Below are positions 50,425 through 59,128 of a stretch of 64,000 bases of DNA, one piece after another. Location of the stretch: positions 372,001-436,000 of the forward strand of contig NZ_JAQZAK010000004.1 of assembly GCF_028737265.1 (NCBI RefSeq). The letters run 5' to 3'. Position numbers and translations under genes: made by a program. The notes under the pieces were generated by a model, which saw only the letters and a program-made list of their open reading frames with translations, did not search any database and had not been told where the DNA came from. Origin of the DNA: Actinomycetospora callitridis. GTDB taxonomy: Bacteria > Actinomycetota > Actinomycetes > Mycobacteriales > Pseudonocardiaceae. Positions within the stretch are counted from its first letter, which is position 1, and each line of letters opens with the position of its first letter.

Positions 50425-51578
50425 CGAGCGCGGCCACCCGACCGCCGCCGGCCGAAGAGACCGTTGCGGTGCGCGGCGAGGTCGGGGCGCTCCTCCCCGC
50501 GGAGCTCGGCGAGCTCGCGGAGCAGCTCGGTCTGGCGCGCGTCGAGCCGGTCGGGGACCTGGACGTCCAGGTGCACGAGCAGGTCGCCCCGCCCGTCGGT
50601 GCGCCCGGTGGACCGCAGCCGCGGCATCCCCTTGCCGCGCAGGGTGATCGTCGTGTTCGCCTGCGTGCCGGGCTCGATCGAGAGCTCCTCGTCGCCCTCG
50701 AGGGTGCGCTGCGGGAGCGTGGTGCCGAGCGCCGCCGCGGTCATCGGCAGGCTGACGTGGCAGTGCAGGTCGACGCCGTCGCGGGTGAAGTACTCGTGGC
50801 GCTCCTCCGAGACCTCGATGTAGAGGTCGCCCGCCGGCCCGCCGCCGGGGCCGACCTCGCCCTGGCTGGCCATCCGGATGCGCATGCCGTCACCCACGCC
50901 GGCCGGCACCTGCACGGTGACCGTCCGCCGCGAGCGCACGCGCCCGTCGCCGCCGCACTGGTTGCAGGGGCTCGGGATGATCTCGCCGGTGCCGCGGCAG
51001 ACCGGGCAGGCCCGCGCCGTGACGACCTGGCCGATGAACGAGCGCTGCACGTTCTGGATCTCGCCGCGGCCGTCGCAGGTGTCGCAGGTCTCGGTGTGCG
51101 TGCCCGGCTCGGCGCCGCCGCCGTGGCACTTCTCGCAGAGCACGGCGGTGTCGACGGTGAGGTCGCGGGCGACGCCCGTCGCGCACTCCTCGAGCGTGAG
51201 GTCGATGCGGATCAGCGCGTCCTCGCCGGGTTGGACGCGGCTGCGCGGGCCGCGGCCGCCGGTGGCGCCGGCCGCGCCGAAGAACGCGTCCATGATGTCG
51301 CCCAGCCCGCCGAAGCCGGCCGAGGAGAAGCCACCGCCACCGCCACCGCCACCACGGGCGGTCTCGAGCGGGTCCCCGCCGAGGTCGACGATCCGCCGCT
51401 TCTGCGGGTCGGTGAGGACCTCGTAGGCGCTCTTGACGTCGTGGAACTTCGCCTGCGTCTCGTCGTCCGGATTGACGTCGGGGTGCAGTTCCCGGACGAG
51501 CTTGCGGTAGGCCCGCTTGATCTCGCCGTCGTCAGCGTCCCGGGACACGCCCAGGATTCCGTAGTAGTCCTTCGCCAC
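50421..51578 (-). CDS. dnaJ: Chaperone protein DnaJ (DnaJ2 type)
   Basis: A 385-residue type I J-protein co-chaperone for DnaK. J-domain with HPD in [13 protein letters not shown], a Gly-rich linker (about 72-110) and four zinc repeats ([32 protein letters not shown]), then the substrate-binding C-terminal domain. Complete and of normal length. It follows hrcA (56 bases) as in Rv2374c-Rv2373c and is coupled to rsmE. Confidence 0.97.
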   Translation of the reverse strand: MAKDYYGILGVSRDADDGEIKRAYRKLVRELHPDVNPDDETQAKFHDVKSAYEVLTDPQKRRIVDLGGDPLETARGGGGGGGGFSSAGFGGLGDIMDAFFGAAGATGGRGPRSRVQPGEDALIRIDLTLEECATGVARDLTVDTAVLCEKCHGGGAEPGTHTETCDTCDGRGEIQNVQRSFIGQVVTARACPVCRGTGEIIPSPCNQCGGDGRVRSRRTVTVQVPAGVGDGMRIRMASQGEVGPGGGPAGDLYIEVSEERHEYFTRDGVDLHCHVSLPMTAAALGTTLPQRTLEGDEELSIEPGTQANTTITLRGKGMPRLRSTGRTDGRGDLLVHLDVQVPDRLDARQTELLRELAELRGEERPDLAAHRNGLFGRRRSGGRAR

Positions 51579-51634
51579 GCTGGTCCTCGTCCGTCCTGTC
51601 GTTGCGTGCTGTCGCCGCCCTGCGAGGCGAGCGT

Positions 51635-52654
51635 TCAGCGTCCCCCGACGATCTCACCGACGTAGCGGGCCACCGCACGCACCGCCGCGATCGCACTGGG
51701 GTAGTCCATCCGCGTCGGCCCGACGACGCCCATGCCGCCGAGGGCAGTAGTCCCCGCTCCGTAACCGATCGACACCGTGGCGGCGCTCCACAGGTCCTCG
51801 GACTCGTTCTCCTCGCCGATGCGCACGGTCACGGTGCCCGGGTCGCTCGCCGAGGTGAGCAGACGGAGTACCACCACCTGCTCCTCGAGTGCCTCCAGCA
51901 TCCCCCGCAGCGCGCCGGCGTCGGTGCCCGCCCGGGTGAGGTTCGCCGTGCCGCCGAGCACCAGGCGCTCCTCGGGCCGCTCGAGCAGGGCCTCGACCAG
52001 CACCGCGGCCACGCTGAGCAGCGGGGAGCGCAGGCCGTCGGGGGCGTCCTCGGGCAGCTCGGACATCCTCGTCGAGGCCGTGGCCAGGGGCTGGCCGACC
52101 AGCGAGTGGTTGAGCAGGGCACGCAGCCGCGCGACGTCCTCCTCGTCGAGCACGTCACCGAGGTCGACGACGCGCTGGTCGACCCGTCCGGCGTCGGTGA
52201 TGAGCACCAGCATCAGGCGGGCCGGGGTCAGCCGGACGACCTCGAGGTGGCGCACGGTCGAGCGGGACAGCGTCGGGTACTGGACGACGGCCACCTGGCG
52301 TGTGAGCTGCGCGAGCAGCCGCACGCTGCGCTTGAGCACGTCGTCGAGGTCGACCGCGCCCTCGAGGAACTGCGTGATCGCCCGGCGCTCGGCCCCGGAG
52401 AGGGGCTTGACCTGGTGCAGGCGGTCGACGAAGAGCCGGTAGCCCTTGTCGGTGGGGATGCGCCCGGCACTGGTGTGGGGCTGGGCGATGTAGCCCTCCT
52501 CCTCCAGCGCCGCCATGTCGTTGCGCACCGTCGCGCTCGAGACGCCCAGGTTGTGACGGTCGACGAGGGCCTTCGACCCGACCGGCTCGTTGGTGGCCAC
52601 GAAGTCGGCGACGATCGCGCGCAGGACGGCGACGCGGCGCTCCTCGGCGTTCAC
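51635..52654 (-). CDS. hrcA: Heat-inducible transcription repressor HrcA
   Basis: A 339-residue repressor that binds CIRCE elements of heat-shock genes. N-terminal winged helix ([45 protein letters not shown]), [20 protein letters not shown] and a GAF-like C-terminal domain ([44 protein letters not shown]). GTG 52654 is chosen because GGGAGG lies 8 bases upstream and the family starts here; ATG 52708 would add 18 unusual residues. No CIRCE element was found in the window. Confidence 0.95.
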   Translation of the reverse strand: MNAEERRVAVLRAIVADFVATNEPVGSKALVDRHNLGVSSATVRNDMAALEEEGYIAQPHTSAGRIPTDKGYRLFVDRLHQVKPLSGAERRAITQFLEGAVDLDDVLKRSVRLLAQLTRQVAVVQYPTLSRSTVRHLEVVRLTPARLMLVLITDAGRVDQRVVDLGDVLDEEDVARLRALLNHSLVGQPLATASTRMSELPEDAPDGLRSPLLSVAAVLVEALLERPEERLVLGGTANLTRAGTDAGALRGMLEALEEQVVVLRLLTSASDPGTVTVRIGEENESEDLWSAATVSIGYGAGTTALGGMGVVGPTRMDYPSAIAAVRAVARYVGEIVGGR

Positions 52655-52740
52655 CGCGTCCACCTCCCGAGCCTCCGTGACGTCCCGGCTGACGTCCCGA
52701 CCTTCCATGGTAGGCGAGGTGCGGCGGGCGGGTGGGGGCG

Positions 52741-52990
52741 TCAGGGCAGCGCCGGTTCCGTCGCCGGCACCGCTGCCAGGATGCCCTCCACGCTGCGCGC
52801 GACGACGCGGGCGAGGTCGGTGCGGGCGCGGTCGGCCCGGGGGTCCTCGCCGGCCCGGCGCCAGCGGGTGAGGGCGTCGAGGGCGAGGCCGCGGACGTCG
52901 GCCTCCGGGAGGTCGGGCGGGGCGCCGAGGCGGGCGGGGGCGAACGGCCCGTCGCCGCCGAGCAGCCGGCGGGCGTCCTCGACCTCGCCG
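52741..52990 (-). pseudogene. C-terminal fragment of an unassigned (possibly dynamin-like) protein
   Basis: From about 52990 to the TGA at 52741 the reverse strand has strongly coding third positions: [63 protein letters not shown]. It resembles the C-terminal helices of actinobacterial IniA/IniC dynamin-like proteins, but this is a weak assignment. To the right the coding signal passes to the other strand, so the 5' part is missing. Confidence 0.4.
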
Positions 52991-53496
52991 ACCTCGCCAC
53001 GAGCCACGCCGACGCCCTGGCCGCCGCCGCGCTCACCAGCCACCAGGCGGTCGCCCCCGCCCGCGCCGCCGGGGTGTGGCTCCGCGTGCTCGCCGGGGAC
53101 GTCGACCCCGACGAGGTCACCGCCGCGGCGACGGGGCTGCGGGCCGCGGGCCTCGGCTGGGACGGGTCGCGCCTGGCCGGGGAGGCGGCGCTGCGCACCA
53201 CCGACCGGCGCGCGATCTCGGCCCTCCTGGCCTGCGCGCGCGACCTGAACCCCGCCACCGAGCCCGTCGCCGACGACGCCGGGCCGGACCACCCGACGCC
53301 CCGGGTCGCCCTGACCGAGCGCGAGCGGGAGGTCGCCGCCCTGGTCGTCGAGGGCCTGACCTACCGGGAGATCGGCGCCCGGCTGTTCCTGTCGGCCAAG
53401 ACCGTCGAGCACCACGTCGCCCGCCTGCGCCACCGGCTCGGGTCCGCGACGCGCAGCGAGCTCTTCGGCGACCTGCGCGCCGCACTCGGGCGCTGA
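52970..53496 (+). pseudogene. C-terminal fragment of a LuxR-type transcription regulator
   Basis: From about 52970 the forward strand reads [20 protein letters not shown], then GVWLRVLAGDVDPDEV, and ends with a clear LuxR helix-turn-helix: LTEREREVAALVVEGLTYRE, IGARLFLSAKTVEHHVARLR. The sensor or ATPase part normally preceding it is absent and upstream sequence codes on the opposite strand. A 254-codon frame exists from 52732, but its first third is antisense to the other fragment. The remnant might still be translated as a small DNA-binding protein. Confidence 0.55.
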
Positions 53497-53516
53497 GACG
53501 CCACGTCGGTGGCGAG

Positions 53517-53535
53517 ACCCGCGCTCAGCGCGGGT
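53517..53535 (+). terminator. Hairpin after the LuxR-type fragment
   Basis: ACCCGCGC-TCA-GCGCGGGT, a perfect 8-base stem, 21 bases after the stop. It could serve both this fragment and hemW, which converges on it. Confidence 0.6.
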
Positions 53536-53690
53536 TCCGGCACCGAGGTCGTCCCGTCATGGGTGGACGCCGCCGCGGACCGCACCTCCGACCCGCCGAG
53601 CGGGACCGCAGGATGCTTCGATTTCCGAAGCTTCTGGATCGGACGAGTCGAGCTCGGGGTTGTGGGGCGACCCGACCCGGAGCGCGACCC

Positions 53691-54926
53691 TCAGGCCCCC
53701 GCCAGCGAGATGGCGACCCCGTCGGCGAGCAGCCGGCCCCGGCGGGTGAGCACCGCGCGCCCCCCGGCCCAGGCGTCGGGGGCGAGCAGACCCTCCCGGG
53801 CGGCCTGTTCGCCGGCAGCCCGGCCCGGCCCGTCGAGTGCCTCGGCCGCGAGGCCGTCGACCGTGCGGAGCTCGAGCAGCACCTGCTCGAGGTGGGCCTC
53901 CTCCGGCGTGACGCGCTCGCGGGCCTCCGCGGGCGAGCGCCCCTCGGCGAGCGCGGCCGAGTAGCGGGCGGGGTGGCGCACGTTCCACCAGCGGGTCCCG
54001 CCGACGTGGGAGTGCGCGCCCGGTCCGGCCCCCCACCAGTCGCCGCCGCCCCAGTAGATCTGGTTGTGGCGGCAGCGGGCGTCGGCCGAACGCGCCCAGT
54101 TCGACACCTCGTACCAGCCGAACCCGGCGGCACCGAGCGTGTCGTCGACGATCTCGTAGCGGTCGGCGAGCACGTCGTCGTCGGGCATCGGCAGCTCGCC
54201 GCGCGCCACCCGGCGGGCCAGTGCGGTGCCCTCCTCGACGATCAGGGAGTACGCCGACACGTGGTCGGCACCGGAGGCGAGCACGGCGTCCAGCGAGCGC
54301 CGCAGGTCGGCGTCGGTCTCGGTCGGCGTGCCGTAGATGAGGTCGAGGTTGACGTGCCCGATCCCCGCCTCGAGGGCCTCCCCCACGACCCGCGCCGCGG
54401 CGCCGGGGGTGTGCCGGCGGTCGAGCACGGCCAGGACGTGGTCGACGTCGGACTGCATGCCCAGGGACAGGCGGGTGTAGCCGGCGTCGGTGATCGCGGC
54501 GAGGAGCTCGGGGGTCGTCGACTCGGGGTTGGCCTCGGCGGTCACCTCGGCGCCGGGCCGCAGGCCGAACGAGCTCCGGACGGCGTCCAGCACCGCGACC
54601 AGGCCCTCCGCGCCGAGCAGCGACGGCGTGCCGCCGCCGAGGAAGACGGTGTCGGCGGCCGGGGGCGTCCCGAGCACCCGCGCGGCGAGGTCGAGCTCAC
54701 GGCGCAGGCCCTCGAGCCAGGAGGCGGGCGAGGCGGGGTCGTCGGACGACGTCAGGCCCAGGTCGGACGCCGTGTACGTGTTGAAGTCGCAGTAGCCGCA
54801 CCGGGTCGCGCAGAACGGGACGTGCACGTAGATCCCGAAGGGTCGCGTGCCGAGCCCCGTGAGCGACGAGGCCGGCAGGGCGCCGTCGGGAGGCGCCGGC
54901 TCGCCGGACGGGGGGACGGAAGGCAC
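53691..54926 (-). CDS. hemW: Radical SAM heme chaperone HemW
   Basis: A 411-residue radical SAM protein related to HemN. The cluster motif is VPFCATRCGYCDFNTY (Cys-x3-Cys-x2-Cys), followed by TVFLGGGTPSLL, TAEANPESTT, RLSLGMQSDVDHVLAVLDRRH, NLDLIYGTPTET and HNQIYWGGGDWWGAGPGAHSH. HemW delivers heme to respiratory enzymes rather than oxidising coproporphyrinogen. GTG 54926 is chosen with a GGGGGG stretch upstream; a longer start at 55004 adds 26 residues. Position next to sir matches Rv2388c-Rv2391. Confidence 0.9.
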   Translation of the reverse strand: MPSVPPSGEPAPPDGALPASSLTGLGTRPFGIYVHVPFCATRCGYCDFNTYTASDLGLTSSDDPASPASWLEGLRRELDLAARVLGTPPAADTVFLGGGTPSLLGAEGLVAVLDAVRSSFGLRPGAEVTAEANPESTTPELLAAITDAGYTRLSLGMQSDVDHVLAVLDRRHTPGAAARVVGEALEAGIGHVNLDLIYGTPTETDADLRRSLDAVLASGADHVSAYSLIVEEGTALARRVARGELPMPDDDVLADRYEIVDDTLGAAGFGWYEVSNWARSADARCRHNQIYWGGGDWWGAGPGAHSHVGGTRWWNVRHPARYSAALAEGRSPAEARERVTPEEAHLEQVLLELRTVDGLAAEALDGPGRAAGEQAAREGLLAPDAWAGGRAVLTRRGRLLADGVAISLAGA

Positions 54927-55353
54927 GGATCCAGTGTGCCCCCCGCTCGTGGCGGGACCGTCCGGCGCAATCAGTGGTCCCGTCGCGCGCTTGCCGTGGT
55001 CCACCCCCGACGATCACGCCACTAGCGTCCGACGGCATGCCGAGAGGGCTCCGCATGTCTCTGACCTCGTGGGGGTGCAGCGCACCGTCGGCGGGTCCGC
55101 CCCCGCCGTCGGCCACGGTCAGACGCCGCCGGCGAGGACTGCCACCTGCTCGTCGCGGACCCCGGCGCGCGCCGTCGACGTGCGTGCGCTCCGACCACTG
55201 AGCGAGTGCGTGGCGATACGGACACTCAATGTCTGCGACGGCACGCCGCTGACACTCCCGACCCCGCCGCCGGCCGCCGTCCCCGGCGCGCAACAGGACT
55301 GTGGGCGAAGGTCACGTGGAGAAAGACCCCCTCCTCGTGGCAGTCTGGGAGCC
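54927..55353. other. Divergent region between hemW and the sulfur operon leader
   Basis: No convincing gene in these 427 bases. It should contain the hemW promoter (reverse) and the sulfur operon promoter (forward). The sequence is slightly less GC-rich around 55195-55235 (GATACGGACACTCAATGTCT), the best place for the forward promoter, though I cannot fix its -10. Confidence 0.35.
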
Positions 55354-55437
55354 GTGCGCGCGACCGGACTGCTCCTCGTGAGCCGACGTCACGTCGACCT
55401 CGTGCGCCTCGCGAGCTCCCTCTGCCGGGCTCACTGA
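55354..55437 (+). CDS. Leader peptide of the sulfate-assimilation operon (probable cysteine attenuator)
   Basis: A 27-codon frame from GTG 55354, with GGGAG 2 bases upstream, ending at TGA 55437, 109 bases before sir. Its core VSRRHVDLVRLASSLC is nearly identical to the 'putative leader peptide' family (SRRHVDL...S.IC) found before sulfur-metabolism genes in Streptomyces and relatives. A cysteine codon (TGC) lies four codons from the end, where ribosome stalling at low Cys-tRNA would matter. In mycobacteria, Cys-containing leaders upstream of sir homologues act as attenuators. Regulation here is inferred from the family and position. Confidence 0.75.
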   Translation: MRATGLLLVSRRHVDLVRLASSLCRAH

Positions 55438-55546
55438 GCGCGAAGCACCGCCACCACATCCCAGCGGGTCCCGCGCGCCACCGCATCGAGGGCCACCTCG
55501 TGATGCCTGCGCGCGCCCGTGCACCACCCCGGAGGAACCCCGACCC

Positions 55547-57319
55547 ATGGCTGACGCCCCCTCGTCCGAGAACGCCACGACCTCGGAGGAGTCGTACGCG
55601 GAGACCACCCCGCTGCGTCATCCCGGGGCCACCGAGGACGCCCCGCCGAAGCCCAAGCCGGCCCGGGCGCGCAAGGGCAAGGCCGAGGGCCAGTGGGCGC
55701 TGGGCTACCGCGAGCCGCTGAACAAGAACGAGCAGTCCAAGAAGGACGACCACCCGCTGAACGTGCGGGCGCGCATCGAGAACATCTACGCCCACCGCGG
55801 CTTCGACTCGATCGACCCGGCGGACCTGCGCGGACGGTTCCGCTGGATGGGGCTCTACACCCAGCGCGCCGAGGGCTTCCCGGGCACCGACACCGGGCAC
55901 GTCGACGAGGAGGAGCTCGACGCGCCGCACTTCATGCTGCGGGTGCGCGTCGACGGCGGCGGTCTGACCACCGAGCAGCTGCGCGTCATCGGCGAGATCT
56001 CCCAGACCTTCGCCCGCGACACGGCCGACGTCACCGACCGCGAGAACGTCCAGCTGCACTGGATCCGCGTCGAGGACATGCCGGAGATCTGGCGCCGGCT
56101 CGAGGCCGTGGACCTCTACACCACCGAGGCGTGCGGCGACTGCCCCCGCGTCGTCCTCGGCTCCCCCGTGGCCGGGATCAGCGCCGACGAGATCATCGAC
56201 GGCACCCCGGCCGTCGAGGAGATCGTCGAGCGCTTCATCGGTGACCGCTCGCTGGCCAACCTGCCGCGCAAGTTCAAGACCGCGATCTCCGGCCAGCAGG
56301 ACGTCGCCCACGAGGTCAACGACGTCTCGTTCGTCGGGGTCGTCCACCCCGAGCACGGCCCGGGTTTCGACGTGCACGTCGGCGGCGGGCTCTCGACCAA
56401 CCCGAAGCTCGCCGTGCGTCTCGGCGCCTGGGTGCCGCTCGACGAGGTCGCCGACGTCTGGCACGCCGTGGTGCAGGTCTTCCGCGACTACGGCTACCGC
56501 CGCCTGCGCACCCGTGCGCGCATCAAGTTCCTCATCGCCGACTGGGGCCCCGAGAAGTTCCGCCAGGTCATGGAGGACGAGTACCTGGGCCGCAAGATGC
56601 TCGACGGCCCAGCGCCGGAGGCCATCGCCGGCACCATCGACCACATCGGCATCCACGACCAGACCGACGGCAACCACTACGTCGGCGTGGCCCCGCCGGC
56701 CGGGCGCACCAGCGGGTCGACGCTCGTCGGCGTCGCGAAGGCCGCCGAGGAGGCGGGGTCGGGCCGCGTCCGGCTCACGCCGTACCAGAAGATCCTCGTG
56801 CTGGACGTGCCCACCGACAAGCTCGACGGGCTCACCGCCGCGCTCGACCACCTCGGCCTCCCGGCCCGCCCGACGCCGTGGCGCCGCGCGACCATGGCCT
56901 GCACCGGCCTGGAGTTCTGCAAGCTCGCGTTCGTCGACACCAAGAACCGCGCGGGCGAGCTCGTCGAGGAGCTCGACCGGCGTCTCGCCGACGTCCAGGA
57001 CGATCTCGAGCACCCGGTGTCGATCCACCTCAACGGCTGCCCGAACTCCTGCGCGCGGGTCCAGGTCGCCGACATCGGGCTCAAGGGCCAGATCGTCAAC
57101 GACGCCGACGGCCACCCGGCCGCCGGGTTCCAGGTGCACCTCGGCGGCGGGCTCGGCCTCGACGCCGGCTTCGGCCGCAAGCTGCGCGGCCACAAGGTGC
57201 TCTCCGCCGACCTCGGCGACTACGTCGAGCGCGTCGTGCGCGCCTACGCCGAGCAGCACGAGGCCGGCGAGCGCTTCGCCCAGTGGGTCGTCCGGGCGGA
57301 AGAAGGACAGCTGACATGA
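55547..57319 (+). CDS. sir: Ferredoxin-dependent sulfite (nitrite/sulfite) reductase
   Basis: A 590-residue siroheme/[4Fe-4S] enzyme reducing sulfite to sulfide. The cluster ligands are ACTGLEFCKLA (two Cys) and NGCPNSCARVQ (two Cys). Other family parts are RGRFRWMGLYTQRAEGFPG, TDRENVQLHWIR, CGDCPRVVLGSPVAG and GFDVHVGGGLSTNP. The N-terminal 60 residues are Pro/Lys-rich and extra to the core. It matches mycobacterial SirA (Rv2391) and its neighbours cysH, cysD and cysN, so sulfite rather than nitrite is the likely substrate. GGAGGA precedes the ATG. Confidence 0.94.
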   Translation: MADAPSSENATTSEESYAETTPLRHPGATEDAPPKPKPARARKGKAEGQWALGYREPLNKNEQSKKDDHPLNVRARIENIYAHRGFDSIDPADLRGRFRWMGLYTQRAEGFPGTDTGHVDEEELDAPHFMLRVRVDGGGLTTEQLRVIGEISQTFARDTADVTDRENVQLHWIRVEDMPEIWRRLEAVDLYTTEACGDCPRVVLGSPVAGISADEIIDGTPAVEEIVERFIGDRSLANLPRKFKTAISGQQDVAHEVNDVSFVGVVHPEHGPGFDVHVGGGLSTNPKLAVRLGAWVPLDEVADVWHAVVQVFRDYGYRRLRTRARIKFLIADWGPEKFRQVMEDEYLGRKMLDGPAPEAIAGTIDHIGIHDQTDGNHYVGVAPPAGRTSGSTLVGVAKAAEEAGSGRVRLTPYQKILVLDVPTDKLDGLTAALDHLGLPARPTPWRRATMACTGLEFCKLAFVDTKNRAGELVEELDRRLADVQDDLEHPVSIHLNGCPNSCARVQVADIGLKGQIVNDADGHPAAGFQVHLGGGLGLDAGFGRKLRGHKVLSADLGDYVERVVRAYAEQHEAGERFAQWVVRAEEGQLT

Positions 57320-57474
57320 GGTTGGCCCTCCAGTACTGCCCCTACTGCGGCGAGCAGGACCTGCGTCCCCGGGAAGAGACCCCTGAGACCCCGGCGGGCG
57401 CCTGGGAGTGCGCCGACTGCCGCAGCACCTTCGTCGTCACCCCGGTACCGGCTCCGGCGAGAGGATCCGCATGA
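57316..57474 (+). CDS. Small zinc-ribbon protein of the sulfur operon
   Basis: A 52-residue protein from ATG 57316 (ATGA overlap with sir). Two Cys-x-x-Cys pairs, YCPYCGEQDLRPRE and WECADCRSTF, form a zinc ribbon or rubredoxin-like knuckle. Similar short proteins stand between sir and cysH in other actinobacteria. It could be a redox or metal-carrying partner of the reductase; function is not established. It ends 4 bases into cysH. Confidence 0.78.
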   Translation: MRLALQYCPYCGEQDLRPREETPETPAGAWECADCRSTFVVTPVPAPARGSA

Positions 57475-58214
57475 CCACCACGACAGGCACGCGGGACGAT
57501 CTGCGCGCGGAGGCGCTCGCCGCCGGCGAGCGCTTTGCGGCCCGCGAGGGCACCGCCGCATCAGATCCGGGGAGCCACGAGGACCTGACCCGCGAGATCC
57601 TCGCCTGGGCCGCCGAGACGTTCGGCGAGGACCTGATCGTCGCCTCGAACATGCAGGACGCCGTACTCGTCGAGCTGGGTGCCGCCGCCCGTCCCGGCGT
57701 CGACGTCCTGTTCCTCGAGACCGGCTACCACTTCGCCGAGACCCTCGGCACCCGCGACGCGGTGGCCCAGACCTACGGGGTCACCATCGTCCAGGCCGAG
57801 CCCGAGCTGACGGTCGCCGAGCAGGACGCGACGTACGGCAAGGATCTCTTCAACGTCGACCCCGGCGCGTGCTGCAACATGCGCAAGGTCGAGCCGCTGC
57901 GCACGACCCTGGCGCGGTACGACGCCTGGGTCACGGGCGTCCGCCGCGTCGAGGCGCCGACCCGCGCGGCGACGCCCCTGGTCACCTGGGACGAGCGGCA
58001 CGACCTCGTCAAGATCAACCCGATCGCCCACTGGACCGATGAGCAGATGGACGCCTACATCCGCGAGCACGCGGTGCTCGTGAACCCGTTGGTCGAGGCG
58101 GGCTACCCCTCGATCGGCTGCGCGCCCTGCACCGCCAAGCCGGCCCCGGGCGCCGACCCGCGCAGCGGGCGCTGGGCGGGCTTCTCCAAGACCGAGTGCG
58201 GGCTGCACGGATGA
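57471..58214 (+). CDS. cysH: Adenylyl-sulfate reductase CysH
   Basis: A 247-residue thioredoxin-dependent reductase. Besides the nucleotide-binding SNMQDAVLVELGAAA and FLETGYHFAET parts it carries the cysteine pairs GACCNMRKVEPL and GCAPCTAKP, four cysteines that bind a [4Fe-4S] cluster. That marks the APS-reducing (plant/actinobacterial) form rather than the PAPS form. The C-terminal ECGLH supplies the catalytic Cys. This fits the absence of an APS kinase domain in the neighbouring cysN. Product: sulfite for sir. Confidence 0.94.
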   Translation: MTTTTGTRDDLRAEALAAGERFAAREGTAASDPGSHEDLTREILAWAAETFGEDLIVASNMQDAVLVELGAAARPGVDVLFLETGYHFAETLGTRDAVAQTYGVTIVQAEPELTVAEQDATYGKDLFNVDPGACCNMRKVEPLRTTLARYDAWVTGVRRVEAPTRAATPLVTWDERHDLVKINPIAHWTDEQMDAYIREHAVLVNPLVEAGYPSIGCAPCTAKPAPGADPRSGRWAGFSKTECGLHG

Positions 58215-59128
58215 CCGCCGCCGCGGTGGAGACGCTCCACACCGACCAGCTCGACGCCCTCGAGTCCGAGGCGATCCACATCATGCGCGAGGTCGCGGGC
58301 GAGTTCGACCGCCCGGTGATCCTCTTCTCCGGCGGCAAGGACTCGATGCTGCTCGTGCACCTCGCGCGCAAGGCGTTCTGGCCCGCGCCGATCCCGTTCC
58401 CGGTGCTGCACGTCGACACCGGGCACAACTTCGACGAGGTCATCGCGTTCCGGGACGCCGTCGTCGAGCGCTACGGCCTCGAGCTCGAGGTGGCGCGCGT
58501 CCAGGACTACATCGACGACGGGCGCCTCGAGGAGCGCGCCGACGGCACGCGCAACCCGCTGCAGACCACGCCGCTGCTCGACGCCATCGCCGAGCACCGC
58601 CACGACGCGGTGTTCGGCGGCGGGCGTCGCGACGAGGAGCGGGCGCGCGCCAAGGAGCGCGTGTTCAGCCTCCGCAACGCCTTCGGCCAGTGGGAGCCGT
58701 CGCGCCAGCGGCCCGAGCTGTGGAACCTCTACAACGGGCGCCACAAGCCCGCCGAGCACGTGCGTGTGTTCCCGCTGTCGAACTTCACCGAGCTCGACGT
58801 CTGGCGCTACATCCGGCGCGAGGGCATCGAGCTCCCGTCGATCTACTACGCGCACACGCGCGAGGTGTTCTCCCGCGACGGGATGTGGCTGACCTCCGGG
58901 CCCTGGTTCGGGCCGCGCGACGACGAGGAGGTCGTCGCGAAGACCGTGCGCTACCGCACGGTCGGCGACGGCTCCTGCACCGGCGCCGTGGAGTCGGACG
59001 CGTCGACGCTCGACGAGGTGCTGGACGAGGTCCGCGAGAGCCGGTTGACCGAGCGCGGCGCCACGCGGGCCGACGACCGTCTCTCGGAGGCCGCCATGGA
59101 GGACCGCAAGCGAGAGGGCTATTTCTGA
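58211..59128 (+). CDS. cysD: Sulfate adenylyltransferase subunit 2 (CysD)
   Basis: A 305-residue PP-loop ATPase: VILFSGGKDSMLLVHLARKA, FPVLHVDTGHNFDEVI, GGGRRDEERARAKERVFS, RHKPAEHVRVFPLSNFTELD and a C-terminal RLTERGATRADDRLSEAAME. It forms APS from ATP and sulfate with CysN. Coupled by 4- and 3-base overlaps to cysH and cysN. Confidence 0.97.
   Translation: MTAAAVETLHTDQLDALESEAIHIMREVAGEFDRPVILFSGGKDSMLLVHLARKAFWPAPIPFPVLHVDTGHNFDEVIAFRDAVVERYGLELEVARVQDYIDDGRLEERADGTRNPLQTTPLLDAIAEHRHDAVFGGGRRDEERARAKERVFSLRNAFGQWEPSRQRPELWNLYNGRHKPAEHVRVFPLSNFTELDVWRYIRREGIELPSIYYAHTREVFSRDGMWLTSGPWFGPRDDEEVVAKTVRYRTVGDGSCTGAVESDASTLDEVLDEVRESRLTERGATRADDRLSEAAMEDRKREGYF

Noticed and set aside
52655..52740. 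CIRCE operator upstream of hrcA
   Set aside because: The TTAGCACTC-n9-GAGTGCTAA pattern is not present in the region before hrcA or dnaJ.
52732..53496. Intact 254-residue LuxR-type regulator
   Set aside because: Its first third is antisense to a better coding signal on the other strand and lacks any regulator N-terminal domain; treated as a truncated fragment.
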